Shown here piece after piece: positions 46,850 to 56,296 of a stretch of DNA of 64,000 nucleotides (within the stretch, counting starts at the first letter, position 1; every line of letters starts with the position of its first letter). Made by a program: the position numbers and the translations under genes. Below the pieces are notes generated by a model. The model was not told the origin of the DNA and did not search any database. It saw only the letters and a program-made list of their open reading frames with translations. Source of the DNA: UBA2020 sp964551435 (lineage in GTDB: Bacteria > Pseudomonadota > Alphaproteobacteria > Micavibrionales > UBA2020). The stretch lies in NCBI GenBank assembly GCA_964551435.1, contig CAZKBS010000003.1, forward strand, positions 150,325 to 214,324. Direction: 5' to 3'.

Positions 46850-47605
46850 ATGACGACACCAAAACTGAAAGAAGTGTTTTTCGACTGGGACGGCACCATC
46901 GCCCATACCGAAGCCGTGAGCATCGCCGTCACCCGCCGCGTGCTGACGAATTACGCCAACGAAGCTTTCGGCAAGCCGCTGACCGACGTCATCGACCAGC
47001 TGGAAATGCGCGGCAAGGATTTCGGCCAGATCGGCAAACAGTTTCAGGATATCATCAACGCAGGCCTGCCCAAGGATGCGCAAGTGACCATCGACATCGA
47101 AGATCTGCGCATCAACAAGCTGCGCCCCGAAACGCGGCAGGCGATCCTGAACGCGCATCTGGCGCCCGGCATCGGCGAAACGCTGGCCGAATTGCAGGAC
47201 GACATGAAACTCGGCGTGGCCATCGTCAGCAACAGCCCGCGCCTGCGCATCCAGCCGCTGCTGGACAAACATGGATATAATGAACGCATCCCCGCGTCGC
47301 GCCTGTTCAGCGCATTCGAAGATGTCGCGGGCAAGCTGAAGGAAGATCCGGCCATCTATCTGCTGGCCGCGCAGAAAACCGGCATTTCCCCCGCCGAAGC
47401 CGCCGCCGTCGAAGACAGCGTCACCGGCATGAAGGCGGCTGTATCCGCAGGCATCGGCCTGCGTATCGGCTTTACCGGCCTTGCCGAGCGTGCCGAAGCA
47501 CCCGCGCTGAAACAGGCGCTGCTGGATGCGGGCGCGCATACGGTCATCGACAACATGCGCGATTTGCCCAAAACCCTGAAACGCCTGTCGGCCCCCGCAC
47601 CGTAA
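46850..47605 (+). CDS. HAD family hydrolase
   Basis: A 251-residue HAD phosphatase-like protein. Motif I is FFDWDGTIAHTE, motif II VAIVSNSP, motif III Lys in KLKEDPAIYL and motif IV VEDSVTGMKAA; the helical cap lies between motifs I and II. ATG 46850 has AAGGA upstream. Phosphoglycolate phosphatase-like in class, but the true substrate is unknown. Third gene of the hydrolase operon. Confidence 0.9.
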   Translation: MTTPKLKEVFFDWDGTIAHTEAVSIAVTRRVLTNYANEAFGKPLTDVIDQLEMRGKDFGQIGKQFQDIINAGLPKDAQVTIDIEDLRINKLRPETRQAILNAHLAPGIGETLAELQDDMKLGVAIVSNSPRLRIQPLLDKHGYNERIPASRLFSAFEDVAGKLKEDPAIYLLAAQKTGISPAEAAAVEDSVTGMKAAVSAGIGLRIGFTGLAERAEAPALKQALLDAGAHTVIDNMRDLPKTLKRLSAPAP

Positions 47606-47668
47606 ACGCCCGCTACGTGAAACCCGCCGCCCCTGCCTGATGCGTCAAACACGCCTGGCGCGTCAAGA

Positions 47669-47697
47669 TTGACTCCGGCGGCGCGCGTTTATACTAT
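47669..47697 (+). promoter_or_regulatory. Sigma-70-type promoter for the 76-residue gene
   Basis: TTGACT (47669-47674) and TACTAT (47692-47697) are exactly 17 bases apart, with a predicted leader of about 40 bases before ATG 47745. Confidence 0.7.
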
Positions 47698-47744
47698 AGC
47701 CGCGTATTCAAACCGGAAGCCCGCAGAGCCGAGGAGCCAGAGCC

Positions 47745-47975
47745 ATGACCGCACGCCCCGTTGCCGAGATTCTCGAGGATATCTATACCTCGCTCCACAA
47801 CGACAATCAGGACATCGACACGCTGATTGCGGATCTGAAATCATCCCTCGCCGCGGGCGGACAGAAAGAAGTCGCCGTCAATCCGGCGCGCCTGGCCCAG
47901 AACAACCGTCAGGGCCGCAAGGTCATGCAGGCCTATTTCAAGAAGCGTGGCGTTGCCATCGTGTTTTCGGAATAA
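47745..47975 (+). CDS. Hypothetical protein, 76 residues
   Basis: A small soluble protein with an acidic helical N-terminal half (VAEILEDIYTSLHNDNQDID) and a basic C-terminal half (QNNRQGRKVMQAYFKKRG). A clear promoter lies upstream and GAGGAG precedes the ATG, so it is very probably expressed. No family recognised. The following 180 bases, to 48155, are AT-rich and hold no gene that I can see. Confidence 0.7.
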   Translation: MTARPVAEILEDIYTSLHNDNQDIDTLIADLKSSLAAGGQKEVAVNPARLAQNNRQGRKVMQAYFKKRGVAIVFSE

Positions 47976-48155
47976 TGCCTCGGCCGCCCCTCAAATAAGC
48001 GCAAGCCATTGAAATATCGACATATACCGCAGACATCGATTGCTGCGGATTAAGACTATGTTGATATTTTTTCTTTATATTTCAATATTAAGCATGTTTT
48101 ATCGCCCCAGACATTCCGCGCGGGCGCCAAACACCCGCCGCCGTTTGAGGTTTCC

Positions 48156-50711
48156 GTGACTGAGCGCACACCATCCAGCGATGACAAGACCGCCGCATCC
48201 GGCCGCGCCGGATTGCGTCTGGATATCACGCTGCTGTGCTGCAGCCTGCTGTATATTCTGGCGGAATTCATTTTCAACGCACGGCTTTTGGATACGGCCA
48301 GCGATATCACCGCCACCGCCGACGACCTGCGCGATGTCGAATATCTGGGCCGCGCGGTATCGGGCGTAGGGCTGTCGTTGCTGGTCGCCGGATTTTTCGC
48401 GCGCGACCGTTTCCGCATGTCGCGGCTGTCCGACCAGATTGTTTTCGGCTTGCTGGCCCTTCTCTGCCCGCTGCTGTTCCTGCTATCTCCGCTGGCGGCG
48501 GATGGTGGCGGGCTGGATCCGGCGGGCGTCAGCTTTACGCAGTTGCTGACGGGCGGCGGCGGCGATGTTTCGCTCGATTTCCCGCCGCCCGACGCCTCGA
48601 TGATGTGGGTGATTTTGCCGCTTATCGGCATTTTCGGCGTCCTGGTTGCGCATTATATGCAGCTGCACCGCGTTTTCGTGCTGGCCGGCGTCGTGATGAT
48701 GACATGGCCCGCTATGTTTTTCGGCCAGAAAATCATGATCGAGCGCTTCATGGTGCATCCGACCACATGGGAAACGCGGCTGGATGCACGCTATATGCAG
48801 GTGATGCGCAGCGGTTTCGGCCACGGCATTATCGCCCTGCGCGATTTGCGCTTTGATAAAAACGAAGATCCGGCGCTGCGTACGTTTCTGGTTCTGATGG
48901 GCAGCCTGTTCATGCAGTTCCCCGACGAAGCCAAGGACATGATCCGCGAAAAGCAGGACGATATCGTGCGCCTGATGGTGTCGCGCACCGACATTCAGGA
49001 TATCGATGCCCGCTATGCAGAATATCTTGCCGAAAGCGAGCGTTTCCGAAACGAGGTTTACGCGCCCTATCAAAACGCATCGTCGGAATATACCGAAATC
49101 CTGTCGGAGCCGTATCTGATCAGCCTGCGCGAGGATATCCTGCGGATGGCGCGCGAAGAAACCGACCGCGGCTGGCTGAAAATGCGCGATTCCATCGCGA
49201 CATGCAAAGCTTTCGCCTCGCGCAATGCCTCCGCGCTTTATACCCGCCTGATAGACGTGCATAAAAACTTCGTCGCCTGCCCGAACGAAACCTGCCGCGG
49301 ACGTATCACGTTTCAATACCAGCGCACCATCCGCGATGCCGTCGATATGCGCGTACCCTATGATTACTGGTGCGAAAGCAGCGGCATTACGCCTGAAGAG
49401 ATCGAAAGTTATAACCAGATCGGTGCCAGCCTGCGCGAAGTCGCCAAACGCGAAACCTTTGCCTGCCATCCGGCAGGGATTGAGCGTCTGCAGGCACGCC
49501 TGATGCCCTTCTGCATGCAAAAGGTGCACCGGCAGAGCGGCTTTAGCGCCACCATCCGCAACCGCGACGATTACGAAGCGTCCGAACATCTGCGCAAACT
49601 GGTGCGCGATAAAATCCTTAAAACCCTGCGTATCGACAAAAGACTCATCGGCTTCATGCTGCCCGAAGACTGGTCTGTGCGCGATGTGCAGACGCTGGAT
49701 GACGCCCTTGCCAAGGCGCTGCTGTCACGGGCGGGGGTTGAATGGAAGCTCGGACGTACCCGCACGGATGACAGCGGCAATCCGCGCAGCATGCCCAGCA
49801 ATATCAAACCCGGCCTGTCGTTTGACGAATTCGTACGCCTGCCCGCCGTACAGCAGCAGCTGCGCAACCAACTCGGGCAGATGTATTACCCCGGCTTCAG
49901 CCTCAGCATGACGCGCGAGGAATTCACCGAAAACGTCATCGCGCCCGATATCAAACGCCGCGCGATCGCCTTCATCCGCGAAATGGAGCAGCAGGGCAAG
50001 AAATTCGCCAACGGCGAGAGCAACGAGACCGTGGGCAAGGAAGCCGTGCGCTTTATCTATATCCCCAGCATCGCACTGTTCATTTCGCTGTTTCTGGTGG
50101 TGCTGACGCTTGCACGCTGCCTGATTACGGCGGCACGCCTGACGTGGCGGCATTTTTATCCGCACGCACCCGCATCGCCTTTGCGGCTTGGCGCGGCGTG
50201 GGCGGTTATCGTGCTGGTCATCGCCGGCTTCCCCTATGTTGCAGGCAGCACGACCGCGCAGAGCGAAAGCTATCAGGGCTTCCTTAAAACCGCTATCCAC
50301 CGTGCGCCTGTCAGTTCGGCTCTGCTGGACTGGACGATGCGGGCGGAGCCGATTATCTACAGCGCCGGCAAATCCATACTGAATGTCACGGGCTTTACCC
50401 CGCCGCAAAGAACGCGCAATACCGAAGACATCGTCCCCGTCGTTGTATTTGACCGCCAGCATGATGAAATGCTGCGCAGGGTGCAGGCCATTTTGATCGA
50501 ACAAAACCTGCTGGATGGCGCCTATGGCGGCGGCATCATGAACGATGCAACGCACGAGGCGCTGCGCCGTTACCAGAAACGCTACGGCCTCAAGGATACC
50601 GGCGTGCCTGACAAGCAAACGCTGGAGATGATGGATATCCCCGCCCCTGCCGGCGCACCGGCGGACGAATCCGAACAAACCGCCCCCGACATGCCGGACA
50701 CCACCCCGTAA
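48156..50711 (+). CDS. Large multi-pass membrane protein with C-terminal peptidoglycan-binding domain
   Basis: An 851-residue protein starting with GTG 48156 (GAGG five bases upstream). Five hydrophobic segments lie within residues 20-195, then a long hydrophilic part (about 200-640) with paired cysteines (CPNETCRG, YWCES, FACHPAG, PFCMQ), two more membrane segments (PSIALFISLFLVVLTLARCL, AAWAVIVLVIAGFPYVAG) and, at about 780-830, a PG_binding_1-like domain (VQAILIEQNLLDGAYGGG, ALRRYQKRYGLKDTGVPD). No enzymatic motif is recognised. The stop overlaps the flavoprotein start (TAATG). An envelope role is inferred from the binding domain and the penicillin-binding protein that follows. Confidence 0.85.
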   Translation: MTERTPSSDDKTAASGRAGLRLDITLLCCSLLYILAEFIFNARLLDTASDITATADDLRDVEYLGRAVSGVGLSLLVAGFFARDRFRMSRLSDQIVFGLLALLCPLLFLLSPLAADGGGLDPAGVSFTQLLTGGGGDVSLDFPPPDASMMWVILPLIGIFGVLVAHYMQLHRVFVLAGVVMMTWPAMFFGQKIMIERFMVHPTTWETRLDARYMQVMRSGFGHGIIALRDLRFDKNEDPALRTFLVLMGSLFMQFPDEAKDMIREKQDDIVRLMVSRTDIQDIDARYAEYLAESERFRNEVYAPYQNASSEYTEILSEPYLISLREDILRMAREETDRGWLKMRDSIATCKAFASRNASALYTRLIDVHKNFVACPNETCRGRITFQYQRTIRDAVDMRVPYDYWCESSGITPEEIESYNQIGASLREVAKRETFACHPAGIERLQARLMPFCMQKVHRQSGFSATIRNRDDYEASEHLRKLVRDKILKTLRIDKRLIGFMLPEDWSVRDVQTLDDALAKALLSRAGVEWKLGRTRTDDSGNPRSMPSNIKPGLSFDEFVRLPAVQQQLRNQLGQMYYPGFSLSMTREEFTENVIAPDIKRRAIAFIREMEQQGKKFANGESNETVGKEAVRFIYIPSIALFISLFLVVLTLARCLITAARLTWRHFYPHAPASPLRLGAAWAVIVLVIAGFPYVAGSTTAQSESYQGFLKTAIHRAPVSSALLDWTMRAEPIIYSAGKSILNVTGFTPPQRTRNTEDIVPVVVFDRQHDEMLRRVQAILIEQNLLDGAYGGGIMNDATHEALRRYQKRYGLKDTGVPDKQTLEMMDIPAPAGAPADESEQTAPDMPDTTP

Positions 50712-51937
50712 TGAACACGCCGCGCGTTCACATCATCGGCGCCGGCCCCGCCGGACTTATCGCCGCCGAAACGCTGGCGCATGCGGGCGCCGCCGTCACG
50801 ATCTTCGAGCGCAAACCCGTTCCCGCACGCAAATTCCTGATGGCGGGGCGGGGCGGACTCAACATCACCCATAGCGAACATATCGATAGCTTTCTCGCGC
50901 GCTACGGCGCAGGCCGCACAATGGTTGAAACCGCCATTCGCGGCTTCACGCCGGATATGCTGCGGGCGTGGTGTGCGGCGCTCGGGGAGGAAACTTTTGT
51001 CGGCAGCAGCGGCCGCGTCTTTCCCAAAAGCTTCAAGGCATCGCCCCTGCTGCGGGCATGGCAGGCGCGGCTGGCCGCGATGGGCGTTGAATTCCGCTTC
51101 GGGCACACATGGTGCGGCTGGAATGACGCAGGCGCGCTTTTGTTTGACACAGCCAGCGGGCCGTTTGCCGCGCCTGCGGCAGATGCCGTGCTGCTGGCGC
51201 TGGGCGGCGCGTCGTGGCCGAAGCTGGGCGCGGATGGCGCATGGATATCGTGGCTGCAATCGCGAGGCGTGGACATCGCCCCCTTCCGCCCGGCCAACTG
51301 CGGGTTTCACGTCGTATGGTCGGATTATTTCAGGCAGCAGTTTGCCGGCCAACCGCTCAAGCCGCTGGCGCTGAGTTTTAACGGCCAGCGCGTGGAGAGC
51401 GAGGCGATGATGACCGCCACGGGCATCGAAGGCGGCGGCATCTATGCCCTCTCCGCCGCGCTGCGCGATGCCGTAGAGAAGGACGGCCATGCCCTGCTGC
51501 ATCTGGATTTGCGGCCGGGCCTAAGCCTCGAGAAACTTGCACAGAAACTGGCGCAGCCGCGCGGCGCGAAATCGCTCGGCACATGGCTGCGCAGCGCGGG
51601 GGGATTATCCTCTCTCGCCGCGACGCTGCTGCGCGAAGACGCGGCGGGCGGGCAAGACCTTGCGCAGCTTGCGCCCGCGGCGCTTGCGGCGCGCATCAAG
51701 GCTATGCCGCTGCATGTGCATGCGCCCTTTTCGCTGGAGCGTGCGATTTCAAGCGCGGGCGGCATCCGCGCAAGTGCGCTTGACGGTTTTCGTCTGCGCG
51801 CCCTGCCGCAGGTATATGCCGCCGGCGAGATGCTGGATTGGGAAGCACCCACGGGCGGATACTTGCTGCAGGCAAGCTTTGCCACCGGAGTCGCGGCAGC
51901 GCAGCAGATTCTCGCCACGGCGAAAGCCGCCGATTGA
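50711..51937 (+). CDS. TIGR03862-type flavoprotein
   Basis: A 408-residue FAD protein of the HI0933/BaiN group. VHIIGAGPAGLIAAETLAHAG is the Rossmann FAD loop and KFLMAGRGGLNITHSE the group signature; VYAAGEMLDWEAPTGGYLLQ is the C-terminal FAD contact. Activity is unknown for this subfamily. Coupled by overlap to the membrane protein upstream. Confidence 0.9.
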   Translation: MNTPRVHIIGAGPAGLIAAETLAHAGAAVTIFERKPVPARKFLMAGRGGLNITHSEHIDSFLARYGAGRTMVETAIRGFTPDMLRAWCAALGEETFVGSSGRVFPKSFKASPLLRAWQARLAAMGVEFRFGHTWCGWNDAGALLFDTASGPFAAPAADAVLLALGGASWPKLGADGAWISWLQSRGVDIAPFRPANCGFHVVWSDYFRQQFAGQPLKPLALSFNGQRVESEAMMTATGIEGGGIYALSAALRDAVEKDGHALLHLDLRPGLSLEKLAQKLAQPRGAKSLGTWLRSAGGLSSLAATLLREDAAGGQDLAQLAPAALAARIKAMPLHVHAPFSLERAISSAGGIRASALDGFRLRALPQVYAAGEMLDWEAPTGGYLLQASFATGVAAAQQILATAKAAD

Positions 51938-51998
51938 AATAAAATTACCATTAAAAATCAGTTGCTTAAATATTGTTATCGGCATATCTGTTTCCCCA

Positions 51999-52026
51999 TT
52001 GCGAATAGTATAGCTTTTGCTATACT
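51999..52026 (+). promoter_or_regulatory. Promoter with overlapping palindrome, upstream of the PBP gene
   Basis: TTGCGA (51999-52004) and TATACT (52021-52026) are 16 bases apart, and TGC before the -10 makes it an extended -10. The spacer and -10 lie in a perfect inverted repeat AGTATAGC-TTTT-GCTATACT (52007-52026), which could be an operator. Confidence 0.6.
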
Positions 52027-52076
52027 TCATTTCACATAAACATCACTATGCGCCTTCGGGCAGGGAGTGCTGTAGC

Positions 52077-55000
52077 ATGGCTACAGGTCAAAACGGTCGT
52101 GGCGACGACCTCAAAAACAACGCCACCGCAGCGCCCGCAGGCGATGCCAAGAATAACAGCAGCGCGCCGAAAGGCAGCGAGCGACCACCCAAGAAGCTTC
52201 ACTGGTACAGCTCTGTCCCCAAGTGGATGTATACGGTTGCCATCACCGGCGCTGTATTGACCACGGGCGTCGCGGTTGAAGTCAACACTTCCTTCATCCA
52301 GTCGAAAATTTTTACGGCCGCCGCCGAAGGTTCCGCTTTCACCGAAACCAAAACCACCGGCCCGAACAGCGCACCCGCCGCAGCTGGCCCGTATGACATC
52401 CGCCTTGGTTATGCGCAGACTTTGCAAATCCGCGAAAACCTGACGGAGCGCGGATACGTCCTGCAAGGCGAAACGCAATGGCAGGAACGCAGCATCGCAG
52501 GCATCCGCCTCTTCCCGATTTATAACGAAAAGGCGCAGGCCGGCTTGCGCATCACCGACGATCAAGGCAACACGCTGCATGATGCGCGTTTCCCGCGCGT
52601 CGTGTATCCGACGTTCGACGATATTCCGCCGCTGCTGATCAAGAGTCTCGCCTACGTCGAAAACCGCGAGCTGCTGGAAAGCCACGTCAATACCAAAAAC
52701 CCCGCCATTGAATGGGAACGTCTTGCCTATGCCGCCAAACAGGATTTGATCGGCAAAGGCGGTGCGGGCGCATCCACCCTCGCGACGCAAACGGAAAAAT
52801 TCCGCCACTCCCCGGGCGGCGAGACCAATGGCAGCAAGGAAGAAAAATTCCGCCAGATGCTGACCGCATCTGTGCGCGCGTATCAGCATGGCTCCTACTC
52901 CGCGGCGGCGCAGCGCATCGCACTTGACTACATCAACAGTATTCCGTTGTCTGCCGTGCCCGGCTTTGGCGAAGTACATGGTTTTTCCGACGGCATGAAA
53001 GCTTGGTTCGGCAAAGACCCGCAGCGCGTGAACGAACTGCTGCGCAAGGACGAAGCGCAGATGAGCGATGAGGAAATGGCCGAAAAAGCGGCCGCCTACC
53101 GCGCCACGCTGAGCATTGCGCTCTCAGTCAAAAAACCTTCGGCCTATTTCCTGCGCCAGCGCGCCGAACTGGAAGCGCGCGTCGATGCCTATCTGCCGCT
53201 GCTGGCGAAAGAAGGCATCATCAGCGAACGTCTGGCGGCTGCAACCTTGGCCACCCGCGTGACCTATGCCGACCCGCAGGTTGTGCGCAGCGAACACACC
53301 CCGCCGCCTAACCCGCAAAAAGCCGCGACCGCACTGCAAATCGATCTTCTGCGCGCGCTCGAGATGAAAAGCCTTTACGAGCTGAACCGCCTTGATATGA
53401 CCGCGCGTACCACGCTCGACGTGCAGGTTGACCGCGCGATTTCGCAAAAACTGCGCAGCCTGAGCGACCCTGCCGTCGCGGAGCAATATGGCCTGACCGG
53501 TTTCCGCCTGCTAAAGCCAGGACAAGGCGCGAATATCACCTATACCTTCACGCTCTATGAACGCATGCCCGACGGCACCAACGTGCTGCGCGTGCAGGCC
53601 GACAATTTCGACGGCCAGTTCAACCTGAACGAAGATTCAAAACTGGAACTCGGCTCCACCGCCAAGCTGCGCACGATGGTATCGTACCTCGAAGCCATCG
53701 CCGACCTGCACGGCAAGTTCAAGGATATGGACGCCGAAGCCCGCCGCAACATGGTTATCCATTCGGATGACAGGCTGACGCGCTTTGTTATCGACCACCT
53801 GCAATCCGAAACCACCGACAAAACCCTCGAAGGCACGCTGGAGGCCGCGCTCAACCGCACCTACAGCGCCAGCCCGGCTGAACGTTTTTTCACCGGCGGC
53901 GGCGTGCATACCTTCAGCAACTTCGAAAGCAAGGAAAACGGGCAGGTTTTCACCGTCAAGGAAGCCCTGCACAAATCCAACAACCTTGCCTTTATCCGCA
54001 TCATGCGCGATGTCGTGAATTATACGCTGTACCAGAAAATGGACATCGACCCGAATATCTATACCGATGCCCAAAGCGAAACGCGCCGCGAATATCTGGA
54101 GCGCTTCGCCGATAAGGAGGGCACGACCTTCCTGTGGAAAGCTTGGCAGCAACAGCGCGGCAAATCGACCGAAGAAGCCGCCGATGTGCTGGCCGGACAG
54201 CTGCGCGTCAAAGGCCCGCTGCAACTCGCCGTCGTTCACCGCTCCATCTATCCGAACGGTACGCTGGAGGAGATGAGCAGCTATATCCGCAAACATTGCA
54301 CCACCTGTGCGCCCAATGCGGATTTCAGCCGTTATTACGAAAGAACACGCTCCAGGCAAGTTCAACCTGAACGACCGCGCCTATCTGGCGCGCCTGCATC
54401 CGCTCGCGCTGTGGCTGGCATCGCACCGCGCGGAAAATCCGGATGCGACATGGACACAGGTCGTGACGTCTTCCGCCCAGACGCGTCAGGAAATCTATGA
54501 ATGGCTGTTCAAATCAAACAGCATGCAGGGCCAGAACAACCGCATCCGCACCATGCTGGAAAACGAAGCCTTCACGCATATCCACGCCGAATGGAAATCG
54601 AAAGGCTTCCCGTTTGACAAGATGACGGCATCCTATGCCTCCGCCATCGGCTCCTCGGGCGACACGCCTGCGGCGCTGGCGACACTGGCCGGCATCATCC
54701 AGAACGATGGTTTGCTGATACCCGCGACAAAATTCACCGATATCAAATTCGGTGAAAACACCCCGTATTCCCTGAACTTCAAAGCAGGCAAAGCAGAGCC
54801 GAAACGCGTAATGCACGCCGAAGTCGCCAAACTAACGCGCCGTGAAATGCAGAACGTAGTTGAACTGGGCACCGCCCGCCGCGCCTTTGGCAGCGTGAAG
54901 CTGAGCGATGGCACCGTGTTGCTGCTGGGCGCCAAAACCGGTACCGGCGACAACCGTTCGCACACCGTGACCGCCCGCGGCGGCGTTATTTCGTCCGACG

Positions 55001-55290
55001 TCAAGAGCCGTACGGCAACCGTGGTCTATACCATCGGCGATCGCTTTTATGGCGCCATGACGGCCTATGTTGAAGGCCCTGAAGCAGCCGATTACAAATT
55101 CACCAGCGGCCTGCAAACGCAGCTGATGAAAGCCGTGATCGCGCCGGAACTGACGCCGCTTCTGGACCGCAGCTATGGCATCACGCCCAAACCCACGGCC
55201 CCCGAAGTCAAACCTGCGCAAGAACAAAAGCCTGCGCCCAAAGTCGCCGCCAACGCGCCCGCGGCATCGGCACCCAAAAAGACGCTTTAA
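52077..55290 (+). pseudogene. Divergent class A penicillin-binding protein, split by a frame break
   Basis: ATG 52077 follows GGGAG. One N-terminal membrane helix (MYTVAITGAVLTTGVAV) precedes a divergent GT51 transglycosylase domain (SLAYVENRELLESH, GASTLATQTEKFRHSPGG, AQRIALDYINSIPLS) and a transpeptidase domain with SxxK (GSTAKL), SxN (KSNNLAF) and KTG (GAKTGTG). The frame holds to codon 54336-54338; dropping one A from 54340-54342 joins it to the second frame, giving about 1070 residues. The KTG box lies after the break, so without repair the enzyme would be inactive. A Lys/Pro/Ala tail ends it. Sequence error or real disruption cannot be told apart here. Confidence 0.82.
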
Positions 55291-55315
55291 TATGCGGGGC
55301 TAAAAGCTTTCACCC

Positions 55316-56206
55316 TCAGGGTTTGGGCTTTTCCGTTTTGGTTTTTTTGCGCGCCTGCGTAATGTCGCCGAACAGATGCGCGTCCTTGCGTCCCGCGAAA
55401 GACCAACGGGGGTTTTTGGGCAATTTGACATCCGCCGCATCGGGATAGCCCGCGGACAAATCCGCATGCGGCGTGAATTTTTTCCAAGCGCCTTCTTTTT
55501 GCGCCAGTCTGTCGATGACCACCGCTATCGTCAGCGGGTTCACCGTCATGCCCAGATGGCTGCCATAGACTTCGACATTTTCCGTCTGCTTCGCGCGCGG
55601 GTTCAAGGACGCCTGCCATTCCGCAACACCATCGCCGCGGGAATAGACCGATGTTGTCGGCACGGGCGGCGGCGTCAGGCAGCGCGCCCCGATATCGGCA
55701 TGGCCATCATGCACGCTGTTTTTGGTAAAAAAGCGGATGAGTTTATCAATCGGCAGCGGCGATGCCTGCGACGTATCGTCCATGCGGCCGAACGGCGTGC
55801 CCAGGGTGATCACACCGCGCACCATTTCGGGGAATTCCCGCGCCAGTTCGCGCGCGTAAAAACCGCCGAGGCTATAGCCGACCAGCGACACCTTGCGCCC
55901 GCCATTTTCTTCAAAAACCTCGCGCAGACGTGCGGCGACATGGGCCGCCGTTTCCTCGTCAAAACCGAGGTTGAAACCGCCTTCCCATGTATAGGCCTTG
56001 AACCCCGCCTGCTCCACCCGCTCGCGCAGGGCCGATGTATAACCGTCTGTGGTCAGAAACCCCGGAAAAAACAAAACCGGATGACCATCGCCCCTGGGCA
56101 GGCGCGGCTCGATAAACGACCAGCCGAGCTTGAGGCCGCCCCATTCCGCCGCGGCGCGCTGCGCTTCGGTCACGACATTGAAAAATTTGCGGAATTTGTC
56201 GTCCAT
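55316..56206 (-). CDS. Alpha/beta hydrolase, paralogue of 36784-37632
   Basis: A 296-residue hydrolase (ATG 56206). GHPVLFFPGFLTTDGYTSAL, LVGYSLGGFYARELAREFPE (catalytic Ser; Tyr replaces the His of the elbow in its paralogue) and YGSHLGMTVN match the first copy along nearly the full length, including PPPVPTTSVYSRGDG. It is convergent with the split penicillin-binding protein gene. Basic Lys/Thr tail at the C-terminus. Confidence 0.85.
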   Translation of the reverse strand: MDDKFRKFFNVVTEAQRAAAEWGGLKLGWSFIEPRLPRGDGHPVLFFPGFLTTDGYTSALRERVEQAGFKAYTWEGGFNLGFDEETAAHVAARLREVFEENGGRKVSLVGYSLGGFYARELAREFPEMVRGVITLGTPFGRMDDTSQASPLPIDKLIRFFTKNSVHDGHADIGARCLTPPPVPTTSVYSRGDGVAEWQASLNPRAKQTENVEVYGSHLGMTVNPLTIAVVIDRLAQKEGAWKKFTPHADLSAGYPDAADVKLPKNPRWSFAGRKDAHLFGDITQARKKTKTEKPKP

Positions 56207-56296
56207 GCGCTGCCCTGCCCGAAATAAACCCGATGTGGATATTCCTTATTGTGGGGCATTTCCGGCGCAGGCGCAAGACGCCCTTCGGACGCAGGA

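Noticed and set aside
48061..48089. TTGATA with an AT-rich -10 candidate ahead of the large membrane protein
   Set aside because: The -10 matches at three of six positions only, in a run of AT-rich sequence where such matches are common.
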